Of a DNA stretch of 64,000 nucleotides, positions 19,813-29,618 are shown in pieces (positions within the stretch are counted from its first letter, which is position 1; the number at the start of each line of letters is the position of its first letter). This stretch comes from Poteriospumella lacustris. Its lineage: Eukaryota > Sar > Chrysophyceae > Chromulinales > Dinobryaceae. The stretch spans positions 1,256 through 65,255 of the forward strand of contig SMOI01000165.1 in assembly GCA_008000375.1 (NCBI GenBank), in the 5' to 3' direction. A program made the translations under genes and the position numbers. The notes under the pieces were generated by a model. The model was not told where the DNA came from. It made no database searches and saw only the letters and a list, made by a program, of their open reading frames with translations.

Positions 19813-22050
19813 ATGAACGCCGCCACCTTCGTCAGCGTTACCGATGCAACAATACGTGGGGCGCTAGAGGTATGGTTTACCAACCGAAAGCAAGCCCTGA
19901 TCATCTATGGCCCCCTCGGAGATTGGGATGTCAGTGGTGTGACGGATATGTCGTACTTGTTTGCAAATCGAACCAGATTTAACGCGGACATAAGTCGATG
20001 GGATGTGAGCAACGTGACGAACATGAAAGCCATGTTTAGAAACGCCAAGACGTTCAACCAACCGTTGAACGCTTGGCAAGTAGCCAAGGTGAGCAATATG
20101 TCGTCGATGTTTGATAAGGCATCGTCATTCAACCAGCAACTTGACAATTGGGACACGTCGCATGTAAACGACATGGCCAACCTCTTCAACGGCGCCGCGG
20201 CCTTCAATCAGTCATTGGCAACGTGGAATGTTGCGCAGGTTGCCGATATGAGCGGTATGTTTGATAATGCCGCGTCATTCAATCAATCGATAGCGACATG
20301 GAATGTTTGCAATGTGACCGACCTGTCGTATATGTTTGCTAATGCGCTTTCATTCGATCAACAGTTGGCAACGTGGTATGTTGCATCGGCGCGCAATATG
20401 AGCAGTATGTTCTATGGTACTGCGTCATTCGATCACCCATTAGCGACATGGGATGTCAGCAATGTGACGACAATGGAAGACATGTTTGCCGACGCGGTAT
20501 CATTCGATCAGCCATTGGCAACATGGAATATTGCAAAGGTGAACGATATAAGCGGTATGTTTTATGGTGCCGCAGCTTTCAATCAGCCATTGGAGACATG
20601 GGACGTCGGGAGTGTGGCCACAATGTCGCATATGTTTGCCGAAACCTCCGAGTTCAATCAGCCATTGGCAACGTGGAATGTGGCAAAGGTTAGCGATATG
20701 AGTGCTATGTTTTATGATGCCTCGGCCTTCAATCAGCCATTGGAGACATGGGACGTCGGCAATGTGACGACCATGTCGCATATGTTTGCCGAAACCTCCG
20801 CCTTCAATCAGCCATTATCCACCTGGGACGTATCCTCTGTGCAGGCTATGAAAAAGATGTTCTGCGAAGCCCAGGCGTTCAACCAGTCGATTGACGAATG
20901 GCATGTTACAAACGTCACGGATATGTCGAACATGTTTCGTGGCGCTAGTTCCTTCCAGCAGTCGTTGCGAACATGGACCGTGGGACAGACTACAAACATC
21001 GAGGACATGTTCGATGCCAACTTTGACACCAAATTGCGTCCGCGTGGTGTCCTACCGGACACAGTGCCTTTTGAAACAGGCGACCTGAAAAAGCTGCCGT
21101 TAATCACACTATTGCGCGGCCTACGTGAGCGGCTGCCAATCGATGTTTGCCGTGAGATACGGCGCACACTGTGGGAACCTCTCACTGATCGAACCATAAG
21201 AAATGCCGTGGGAGACAGGGAGAGGGGCTCGTATGGTCAATGGGGGCCGATTGAGCTCTGGGACGTACGACGAGTGACGAACATGAATCGACTATTCTAC
21301 AAGGCCCACCATTTCAACGCTGACCTGTCTCGCTGGGATGTAAGCCGTGTGACGTCGATGCAGCAGATGCTCGCTTCGAGTGATTGCGTATCGATCTTCA
21401 ATGGTAACATCAGTGCTTGGGATGTGCGCCAGGTGACCGATATGCGAGGGATGTTTGATGGCTGCGTACTCTTCAATCAGTCACTTGACCGTTGGGACGT
21501 GTCCAATGTGCGATGTATGGGACGGATGTTTCGGGACTGTGACCACTTCAACCAGGCGATAGGTCACTGGTCAGTGGGACGTGTTGAAGACATGAGCGAG
21601 ATGTTCTCAGACTGCAAAGCGTTCAACCAGCCGTTGGGTAATTGGGATGTGTCGTCGGTGGTGGATATGCGGGGTATGTTCAGAGGGGCGGAGTGCTTCA
21701 ATCAGGACGTGTCGGGTTGGTCAGTGGGTCGGGTACGGAACATGAGCGAAACGTGGTGTGGGGCAATATCGTTCAACCAGTCGCTGTCTAGATGGGACGT
21801 ATCGCAGGTTCGAGCCATGGACGGTATGTTCCACGGGGCGAAATCATTCAACCAGTCGTTTCTGACGTGGGACGTGTCACGAGTGGTGACGTGCCAAGGA
21901 ATGTTGCATGGTACCAGGTTACAGAGGACAAAGCACACAAAGTTCCCACAGTGGAACACGGAGATGCGGACAAGTGCATGGACAAAACGGGTGGCGGTTA
22001 AGAACGACGGTTACGAATCCTTATCTGACGGCGGTTACGAATCCGGATGA
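19813..22050 (+). CDS. BspA-like/DUF285 repeat protein, longest member
   Basis: Intact 745-residue ORF. It has a cap (TDATIRGALEVW ... YGPLGDWDV) and about 15 N-module repeats, the most in the window. From the fifth repeat these alternate between two types (NVA.VNDMSGMFYGA and DVGNVTTMSHMFA.T), so the effective unit is about 150 nt. Then come a linker (LRPRGVLPDTVPFE, LKKLPLITLLRGL, RLPIDVCREIRRTLW), a second cap (LTDRTIRNAVGD ... GPIELWDVRRV), 9 C-module repeats and DGYESLSDGGYESG. The stop at 22050 cuts the acidic tail; further acidic codons (SEDESDSDSSSD) lie downstream in another frame. No targeting signal seen. Confidence 0.9.
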   Translation: MNAATFVSVTDATIRGALEVWFTNRKQALIIYGPLGDWDVSGVTDMSYLFANRTRFNADISRWDVSNVTNMKAMFRNAKTFNQPLNAWQVAKVSNMSSMFDKASSFNQQLDNWDTSHVNDMANLFNGAAAFNQSLATWNVAQVADMSGMFDNAASFNQSIATWNVCNVTDLSYMFANALSFDQQLATWYVASARNMSSMFYGTASFDHPLATWDVSNVTTMEDMFADAVSFDQPLATWNIAKVNDISGMFYGAAAFNQPLETWDVGSVATMSHMFAETSEFNQPLATWNVAKVSDMSAMFYDASAFNQPLETWDVGNVTTMSHMFAETSAFNQPLSTWDVSSVQAMKKMFCEAQAFNQSIDEWHVTNVTDMSNMFRGASSFQQSLRTWTVGQTTNIEDMFDANFDTKLRPRGVLPDTVPFETGDLKKLPLITLLRGLRERLPIDVCREIRRTLWEPLTDRTIRNAVGDRERGSYGQWGPIELWDVRRVTNMNRLFYKAHHFNADLSRWDVSRVTSMQQMLASSDCVSIFNGNISAWDVRQVTDMRGMFDGCVLFNQSLDRWDVSNVRCMGRMFRDCDHFNQAIGHWSVGRVEDMSEMFSDCKAFNQPLGNWDVSSVVDMRGMFRGAECFNQDVSGWSVGRVRNMSETWCGAISFNQSLSRWDVSQVRAMDGMFHGAKSFNQSFLTWDVSRVVTCQGMLHGTRLQRTKHTKFPQWNTEMRTSAWTKRVAVKNDGYESLSDGGYESG

Positions 22051-22616
22051 CGTTGCAGCCCCCAACGATGACTCCGCCTCCGAAGATGAATCGGACTCCG
22101 ATTCTTCCTCCGACTATAGCACTGGTCACTATACGTCGAAGACAGTCACCCGACTTTGAACGAATCTTGGCGGATAACGATCGCGACACGGCGTCCCCGG
22201 TACACCATCATTGTAAACAATACGTAAATGAATCATCATACGTGTAGACAGACGCTGTACGGGTACACATTTCCATCTCACCAAGTGTCGTCGAAGACTC
22301 CACGGATAGCAGTGCAGTGGCTAGTGCCTCAATATTGCCACGCTTACCATCTCAAGACGGTTTGGGTAGGTCTGCTATAAAGCAACAAACCCAACAATGG
22401 TGAACTGGCGACAAACGACACATACACTCGAGGTTTGCCTCGACACCGCTGGAACTGCCGATGAGAGCTAGTCCATGGCGTAGAGCGACACGCAACAACA
22501 ACCATTAACGCATTTAACATTGACATTGCATCTCACGATGGCTTTCGGTGCTGCATTTGTCTCTCACGAAGGCACTATGACGAGAGTTGCCGACAAACGA
22601 CAGTGGGTTGGCGACA
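22051..22616. other. frame-shifted acidic tail and 3' flank
   Basis: 22051-22130 in another frame encodes an Asp/Ser-rich stretch like the tails of paralogues, so the tail was probably lost by a small indel. About 22212-22330 carries the conserved 3' element and 'cacggatagcagtgcagtgg', also at 15335-15353. No gene is seen in the remainder. Confidence 0.6.
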
Positions 22617-22854
22617 GCGGTGACACAGTACAGTGTGTGTCGTCGAAACTGTGTATCGCCCGACACACAACCCAGCACAGTGTGTGTCGCCCGGCGACCA
22701 TCAAGCCCCTTTCTTCTTGTGAAGAATCCTCGTTTTCGTTTGAACTCACAGGTCTGGTAAACAGATCCATTTCACAATCCATTTGACATACAATTCAATC
22801 GCATCGATCCTTGCGAATTCAAAGTCAGACCAGCGTGCAGCTTCAATCACGGCA
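22617..22854 (+). promoter_or_regulatory. conserved 5' flank, second subtype
   Basis: Parallel to 19545-19812: 'gcgacagcggtgacacagtacagtgtgtgtcgtcg', 'cagcacagtgtgtgtcgcccgg', 'atcaagccccttt', 'ctcgttttcgtttgaactcacaggtctg', then 'acagatccattt' and the start codon context 'atcacggcaATG'. Confidence 0.5.
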
Positions 22855-24292
22855 ATGGACACACCCAACCCCGTCCACCTTTCTGATGCCACGATACGTG
22901 GGGCATTGGAGTTGTGGCGATCCTATCGGAAGCAAGCACTTGCAATCTATGGGCCCATCGGAGACTGGGATGTCAGTGGTGTGACAGATATGTCGTTCCT
23001 TTTTGCAAATCGACGTAACTCCAACGACGACATCAGTCGATGGGATGTAAGCAATGTGACGAATATGTCCGCGATGAATATGTACGTCGTTCAATCAACC
23101 GTTGAACGCTTGGAATGTAGCCAAGGTGAGCAGTATGCAGTCGATGTTTGAAACGACATCGTCATTCGACCAGCCACTCAACCAGTGGGACACGTCGCAG
23201 GTGACCGACATGGGCAACCTCTTTCATGAGGCTGCTGCCTTCGATCAGCCATTGGCCACATGGAATGTTGCACAGGTGAACGATATGAGTGGAATGTTCC
23301 ATGGTGCCGAGTCCTTCAATCAGCCGTTGGTAACATGGGACGTGAGCAATGTGACGACTATGTCGCATATGTTTGCCGACACGCGGTCATTCGATCCGTC
23401 ATTGACTACATGGAACGTAGCGCAGGTGAACGATATGAGGGGTATGTTTTCTAATACCGCGTCTTTCAATCAGTCATTGTCTACATGGAACGTGGGCAAG
23501 GTAGCAACCATGTCAGCTATGTTCTGTGATGCCATTGCATTCAATCAGCCGTTGAATGGCTGGGACGTATCCTCTGTGCAAGATATGAGGCTCATGTTTG
23601 GGGAAGCCGAACTATTTAACCAGCCGCTTGACGCATGGAATGTGGCCAACGTCACGGATATGTTCAAAATGTTCAACGGCGCTCTTTCCTTCCAGCAATC
23701 GTTGCGAACATGGACCGTGGCACCGACTACGAACATCGAGATGATGTTCGACGACACCTTCGACGTCAAACTATGTCCACGTGGTCGACGCTTTGGTCTC
23801 TTGCCCGCCACGGTACCGTTTGTAGATGGGGATATGGCTCAGCTACCACTACCCACACTGTTGTGCGGTCTGCATGAGCGGCTGCCAATCGATGTTTGTC
23901 GTGAGGTACGGCGAACATTGTGGGGACCTCTCACTGATCGAACCATAAGAATTGCCGTGAAAGACTGGAAACGAAGCTCTTACAGTCGATGGGGTCCGAT
24001 CGAACTCTGGGACGTACGACAAGTGACGAACATGATTCGCCTGTTTTACAAGGCGTCTACGTTTAATGCAGATTTGTCTCGCTGGGATGTGAGCCATGTG
24101 ACATCGATGCAGCAGACGTTCGCTTCTTGGAATATCGGTACTTGGAACGTGAGTCAGGTGATTAATATGCAAGGCAAGTTGCATGGGTGCCACGCGTTCG
24201 ACCGCCCACTATCATACCTCACGAGAAGCTTCGTAAACAACAATGTGGATATCGTTATCTTGGTGGGCCAGCGGTCCATAGTACACATGTAA
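22855..24292 (+). pseudogene. BspA-like/DUF285 gene, frameshifted and 3'-truncated
   Basis: 22855-23085 encodes the cap and first repeats. An indel near 23075-23090 (repeat MSAM then out of frame) shifts the frame, and homology continues from about 23090 to 24210: about nine more N-module repeats, linker (LPLPTLLCGL, RLPIDVCREVRRTLW), second cap (LTDRTIRIAVKDW ... GPIELWDV) and about three C-module repeats, one of them with an internal deletion (FASWNIGTWNV). The rest of the C-module is replaced by unrelated sequence from about 24215, ending at 24292. It is the last plus-strand family member; everything family-like to the right is on the minus strand. Confidence 0.82.
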
Positions 24293-24852
24293 ATGCGTTT
24301 GCTACCATTTGCTAACTTCGTACCTCCCAATGAGAATGGTATCGCTCGACACCATCGTTATCCGTTCCTTATTGCAGCCTCACGACTGACAATGTCTCCA
24401 AGATACGTTGTTTACCGCATGATTTTAGAGAACCCACTACACTACACCACACTACACTACACCGCAATACACGCGGGTAGTAAGATTGCTCGCCACAAGT
24501 GTGACCGTTCATGACACCGTCGCCCACGACAATTATCGTTCAGTTAGAAGCGTGTAGTACACCTTATGTGTGGTATACACGCATTACATTTCGTCGTTTA
24601 CATGGAGACATCCCGCCCACATACACTGTACAGGGAAAAGAGAACGAACTCGTTTCAATCCACAACGGCTAACCTACCACTTTCGTAAGATATTCGATTG
24701 TAGATTGTCGTTCACCTTCGTCGCTGTCGGTCCACCTCGCCCGGAACGAAACGTAATTTTCGTTACATTTCCGCGACACACCACACCCGAACGAGTTATC
24801 GCGACACACCACCTCGTCCAACTCCGACAATTACTGTTCGAACGACGCCGCC
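24293..24852. other. junction region with conserved 3' block of minus-strand group
   Basis: About 24570-24640 ('gtggtatacacgcattacatttcgtcgtttacatggagaca ... acactgtacaggg') is repeated at about 29375-29450 and 31998-32075, each time downstream of a minus-strand family gene. About 24430-24465 is a short actacact repeat. The stretch sits where the orientation of the array switches. No gene recognised. Confidence 0.6.
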
Positions 24853-26724
24853 TCAACCGTCGATTACTATCACCCGTGACACATCCCACTCCGACAACGG
24901 CTGGTTAAACGACCTCGCACCATACCACATATTACTCATGTTGCGTACCCGACCCACCGACCAACCAGACACATCCTGGTTAAACGTCTCTGCCACTCTA
25001 AACATACCCCGCATATCCACCACCGACGACACGTCCCAGCTGCCCAACGGCTGATTGAACGATATACAGCATACGAACATGTCGCTCATGTCTTCGACAC
25101 GGCCCACTGACCAGTTGCCGATCGCCTGGTTAAACTTGTTACAGCCAGCGAACATCCGCCGCATACAGCGAACACTGGACACGTCCCAACGGTCAAGTGG
25201 CTGATTGAACGAGGAACAACCATCGAACATGCTTCGCATGTCAGTCACCCGACTCACGCTCCATGTCCCAATCGAGCTGTTGAAAAACGACGTGTCCTTA
25301 AACATTTCTCGCATCGACCGCACATTGCTAACGTTCCAACGTGACAGATCTGCACTTTGAAGCCTTCTGCGAAGCAGACGACTCATGTTCGTCACGTGAC
25401 GTACGTCCCAGAGTTCGATCGGACCCCATCGACTGGAAGTAATCTGTTCGTCAGTATCGTCCACAGCGTCATGAATGGTCCTGTCGGTGATATCTGCCCA
25501 CAGCGCTCGTCGTATTTCACGGCATACGTCGAGTGGTAGCCGCCCATACAGCCCTGTTAAAAGCGTGGCCAATGGCAATTGATCACCATAACCCTCTTCA
25601 AATGACAATGTTTTTACAAGTACACCGAACTGACGACCAACCGGACGCAAGCGAACGTCGAAGGAAGCATCGAACATGCGATCGATTTTCGCTGTCGGTG
25701 ACACCTTCCACGTATGCAGCGATTGCTGAAACGAAACAGCGCCGTCCAACATGAGGCTCATATCCTTAACGTTGGTCACATCCCACGTGTCGAGCGGCTG
25801 ATTGAAGCGTCTCGCTCCACAGAACATTTTGGACATGTTGGTCACGGAAGATACATTCCATGCGGCCAATGTCTGACATAGCGCGGAAGCGTTCTTGAAC
25901 ATACCACGCATGGTTGTCACTCTGGACATATTCCACGTATCCAACGGCTGATTGAAGAGCGAGGCACCACAGAACATTTCGGACGTATCCGTCACGGAGG
26001 ATACATTCCAAGCGGATATCCCCTGATTGAACGCTGACGCATAGGCGAACATACCACGCATGGTCGTTACCCTCGACACATTCCACGTGTCGAGCGGCTG
26101 ATTGAAGCTCTTAACGTTCAAGAACAGTTCGGCCATGTCCGTCACGGAGGATACATTCCATGCTGACAACGCCTGATTGAACGCGGACGCATTACTGAAC
26201 ATGCACCCCATGTCGGTCACACTGGACACATTCCAGGTATCCAACGGCTGGTTGAATGCCTGCGCACCCATGAACATGCAAGCCATGTCAGTTACCGTAG
26301 ACACATTCCAACGGCCAAGTGGCTGATTGAAAAACATTGCACGCAGAAACATACACTCCATATCGATCACATTGGTCACGACCCATTCTGCTAGCGACTG
26401 GTTGTAGGCTTTGGCATCAGAAAATATTCCTTTCATATTGACAACCCGCGATACATCCCATGTGGCCAATGGCTGGTTGAACGTTTCGGCGTACGAAAAC
26501 ATCGCCTCCATTGTCGTCACATTGCTCACATCCCATCGACTGATGTCCTCATTAAACGCAAATCGATTTGCAAATAGGAACGACATGTCGGTCACAGCAC
26601 TGACATCCCAGTCGCCGATGGGCCCATAGATCGCGAGAGCTTGTGTCTGGAAGCTAAGCCACAATTCCAACGCTCCATGAATCGTGCCATCGGTAAGTCG
26701 TTCGAACGTTGGTGTATCGTCCAT
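24853..26724 (-). CDS. BspA-like/DUF285 repeat protein (minus subgroup)
   Basis: Intact 623-residue ORF from ATG 26724 (MDDTPTFERLTDGTIHGALELW). It has a cap, about 13 N-module repeats with alternating types (DTWNVSRVTTMRGMF / SAWNVSSVTDM), a linker (LRPVGRQFGVL, GDQLPLATLLTGLYGRLPLDVCREIRRALW), a second cap (ITDRTIHDAVDD ... GPIELWDVRHV) and a C-module that ends in the eighth repeat at RVIVIDG. Siblings at 29619 and 32230 end at the same point, so lack of the last repeat and acidic tail belongs to this subgroup. The first C-module repeat is slightly damaged (RLLRRRLQSADL). No signal peptide or intron is seen. Confidence 0.88.
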   Translation of the reverse strand: MDDTPTFERLTDGTIHGALELWLSFQTQALAIYGPIGDWDVSAVTDMSFLFANRFAFNEDISRWDVSNVTTMEAMFSYAETFNQPLATWDVSRVVNMKGIFSDAKAYNQSLAEWVVTNVIDMECMFLRAMFFNQPLGRWNVSTVTDMACMFMGAQAFNQPLDTWNVSSVTDMGCMFSNASAFNQALSAWNVSSVTDMAELFLNVKSFNQPLDTWNVSRVTTMRGMFAYASAFNQGISAWNVSSVTDTSEMFCGASLFNQPLDTWNMSRVTTMRGMFKNASALCQTLAAWNVSSVTNMSKMFCGARRFNQPLDTWDVTNVKDMSLMLDGAVSFQQSLHTWKVSPTAKIDRMFDASFDVRLRPVGRQFGVLVKTLSFEEGYGDQLPLATLLTGLYGRLPLDVCREIRRALWADITDRTIHDAVDDTDEQITSSRWGPIELWDVRHVTNMSRLLRRRLQSADLSRWNVSNVRSMREMFKDTSFFNSSIGTWSVSRVTDMRSMFDGCSSFNQPLDRWDVSSVRCMRRMFAGCNKFNQAIGNWSVGRVEDMSDMFVCCISFNQPLGSWDVSSVVDMRGMFRVAETFNQDVSGWSVGRVRNMSNMWYGARSFNQPLSEWDVSRVIVIDG

Positions 26725-26990
26725 GATTCCAGTAATCGATTCTTCCGTGCAAGACTTCTAAGTGTGTAGACGAGACAACCGATCTGTATCTGTCCGAAGA
26801 GGTCATCCAGCGGAGGAAGGACCAAACGGAAGAGGACGATTTGCGGCGGAGGATGTGGCGCCTGTCAAGTGAGGATTGAATGGTTCTTAAAGCGAGGGCA
26901 CAAGCGTTGGACGTTATCCCTCGAGAAGGGGAACGTCACACGACATGTCATGAATGGCGACAAATGACACAAGGCGACCACTTACTTTCG
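26725..26990 (-). promoter_or_regulatory. conserved 5' flank of minus-strand subgroup
   Basis: Upstream of the start, this shares strings with 28438-28690, 31398-31690 and 33810-34075: 'acaaccgatctgtatctgtccgaagag', 'gaatggttcttaaagcgagggc', 'cacacgacatgtca' and 'atggcgacaaatgacaca'. It is distinct from the plus-strand flanks apart from the short GGCGACAAA-GACA string found in both. Promoter role inferred. Confidence 0.5.
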
Positions 26991-27423
26991 TCGATGGAAC
27001 TGTGCAAGGCAGAAAACAGCTGCCATCTCGACAGCGGCGATGACCAATGAAGATGCAATAGAACGTACGTCGATGGAGACGGACGTGTAGTCAGTGCGGT
27101 CTATCAGGCAGTTCGGACCTGCATACGTGGACAACGTGAAGCAGGTGTGGCACCACGCTACGCATCGGTAAAGAAATGTTAATTCATATTGTTCCATTTA
27201 CAGAGATATGTACATGGTATAAGAGATATGTACATGGAACCCTACTGCGTTCCGCATCCACACGACCTTACACGTGTTCGTTAAGGGAAGCGATCCTACG
27301 GCGCTACCTGAAGCACAGCTAATCATCGTCAGTCACTGTCTTGACGGATGGTAGACAATGGCGCCGTTACACCTTCTTCTGCTTCTGTGGGATCGATGCA
27401 CCCGAGCGCTACTGGATCCTCAG
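26991..27423. other. intergenic, nothing recognised
   Basis: Between the flank of the 26724 gene and the end of the 27424 copy. I see no coding frame with family similarity and no distinct repeat, apart from the doubled 'gagatatgtacatgg' at 27203-27237. Confidence 0.45.
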
Positions 27424-28437
27424 TTACAGTATATACGAGATTGAACTGCCGGGTGCGAGGTTCCACCGGCTGATGTTACGCACTACCACAGCAGAATATG
27501 TAGTCTGTGCTTTGTACCCGGGATACGTCCCAGTCGTTGAGAGGCTGGTAGCAAACGCGACCGCGCAGCCCATATTCGTTACAGAGGCGACTTCGACAGA
27601 GGCTGGTTGAAGGTATGTGCGCCAAATTCCAAGTTCGTGACCGACGACACGTTCCATATTGCCCACATTCTTCTGTTTTGCGTTAAACGCATACGTCGAC
27701 CAATTGGAACCGTTCGCGACAGGTTGGCCGTCGCGCATTAGTCCCACAGACGATCTGACAGAAGCAGACCTGTGACCCTCAGAAGGTACGCGAAACCGAA
27801 TGCGTCTTGATAGGCGGTTCTGTTCTAATTCTGCGGGTTCTGTGTTTGTTGCCCTCTTGGTACTTTTTCTTATTTCCACCCGGCTGGTGGACATTTCACC
27901 ATGACGATCCATCGTCGTCACTCTGGACACATTCCACGTTTCCAACGGCTGGTTGAATGACTGTGCACCGCTGAACATGTCCGCCATGTTGGTAACCCTG
28001 GACACATTCCAACTACCCAATGGTGAATTGAATGACTGTGCATTGTGAAACATACGCGACATATCCACGACATTGGTCACGACCCATGTGGCCAGCGACT
28101 GATTGAACGACGTGGCACCAACAAACATTCTTTGCATATTGACAACTTGCGATACATTCCATGTGGCCAATGGCTGGTTGAACTTTGTGGTGTTCATAAA
28201 CATCCCCTCCATCGTCGTCACATTGCTCACATCCCATCGACTGATGTTTTCGTTGAACAAATTTACAAACTTTGCAAAAAGGAATGACATGTCGGTCACA
28301 GCACTGACATCCCAGCTGCTGATGGGCCCATAGATCGCGAGAGCTTGTTTGGGATCGCCATGGATGTGAAACCACAATTCCAACGCTCCATGAATCATGC
28401 CATCGGTAAGTCGTTCGAACGTTGGTGCATCCTCCAT
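27424..28437 (-). pseudogene. BspA-like/DUF285 gene with degenerate second half
   Basis: From ATG 28437 (MEDAPTFERLTDGMIHGALELW) the cap and about seven repeats read normally (YGPISSWDV ... TWNVSRVTTMD). From about 27910 the frame enters a non-repeat, Arg/Ser-rich stretch. Nearer the end are damaged family pieces, for example VTNMGCAVAF, and a string that gives LNDWDVSRV-like residues only in another frame. The linker and C-module are absent. The cap has an insertion (HIHGDPKQ) shared with the copy at 29619-31397, so the two are sisters. Although the ORF is open, its C-terminal half is probably not native sequence. Confidence 0.75.
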
Positions 28438-28690
28438 GATTGCAATTAAAGCTTTCGATTTAGTGCGTGTGGACGAGTCAACTTTCGTCTACAGATAACC
28501 GATATGCATCTGTCCGAAGAGTAGCTTCTTCACTTCCACCCACCAGTGGACTGATTGCTCACCCGACAGAAAGGAGGTGTGGCGCGTGTCAAGCGAGGAA
28601 TGAATGGCTCTCAAAGCGAGGGCACACGAGTGAGGGGGAAAACTTGTCACGGATGGCGACAGCGACAAAGGACACAACCAGAGAATGACG
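28438..28690 (-). promoter_or_regulatory. conserved 5' flank of minus-strand subgroup
   Basis: Matches the blocks upstream of 31397 and 33809: 'gataaccgatatgcatctgtccgaagagtagcttcttcacttccacccaccagtgga', 'gcgaggaatgaatggctctcaaagcgagggc', 'gtcacggatggcgacagcgacaaaggacaca'. Confidence 0.5.
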
Positions 28691-28899
28691 ATTCACCGGT
28701 CTTAACTGATGACGGTTGAGGTGGTGTGCATTCAACGATCCAAAATCGCTGTCCCGCTTGAAGAATCTGTTATAGGAATCCGTCGGATAACAAATCAAGC
28801 CGTCCGATGGGGGCCGTTGAATAGAAATTGGATAGCATTATGTGTTCCTCCGCCGTGGTAACCCCAACTGCGAACGATGTTTATTGAAGTGGTCGACCG

Positions 28900-29270
28900 T
28901 ACACAACATACGCTAGTGCACAGGCCTACGTATCTCCCACTGTATGGCAACGTGTCTGCCACGTTCACTACGTCTGTGGCAAGGCCTTCCCAGACATACG
29001 TCGAAAAGGAACTCCTGTATTGTGAAACTCTCCTTCCCCAAGACATTGCAAGTGTCTCCGCGTCCCGCAGAGGATCATGTTCTGGCTGTGCCCAACATAT
29101 CCTCCCAAGGCATAACTCGTGACAGCTTCCACCGTAACAATGACAGGATGAACGCGTCCGCCTAACAGAACATGCCCTTCTCAAACATCCCACTTCGACT
29201 CCTTGAACGACGTTACACCCACAACGCATACGGCTCATGTGCCGCAGCCGACACCATCAAAACTGTCATG
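28900..29270 (-). pseudogene. heavily decayed DUF285 relic
   Basis: The periodic DNA pattern of minus-strand repeats (…gaacgcgtccgcc…cagaacatgccc…catcccact…cgac…ttgaacgacgttacaccc…aacatacggctcatg) is still visible at about 29110-29260 with several substitutions and indels. 28930-29060 is more doubtful. No frame is intact. The flank at 28795-28860 resembles 31800-31855 ('gggg(a)ccgttgaat.gaaattggata'). Confidence 0.45.
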
Positions 29271-29369
29271 ACGCGGTTAGTGTAGTGAATCTTGTAGTCA
29301 GTTGTGGATTCGTTCATGACACCGTCGTCGATAACAATTATCGCGTAGCTTGTCGCGCAAAGCCCACCT

Positions 29370-29480
29370 TATGTGAGGTGTACAAGAAGTACATTCCGTC
29401 GTTTACATAGAGACATCCCGTTAACGTACACTGTTAAGGGAAATAGACATGAGATCGTTCCAATCCACCACTGTTAACCT
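29370..29480 (-). other. conserved 3' block of minus-strand subgroup
   Basis: 'aggtgtacaagaagtacattccgtcgtttacatagagacatcccgttaacgtacactgttaagggaaa' parallels 24570-24640 and 31998-32075. It lies 140-250 bp past the family stop codons, so it may be part of the 3' end or terminator region. Confidence 0.55.
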
Positions 29481-29618
29481 TCCCACCACTTCCGTAAGAT
29501 ATCGTGCACTCATCTTCGCAGATTGTGCATCGCGTCTTCGTCATTGTCGGACGCGACTCCACCATTTCCAAACCGACATGTAGTATCCCACTCCGACAGC
29601 AACTGCCCCTCTCCGATC

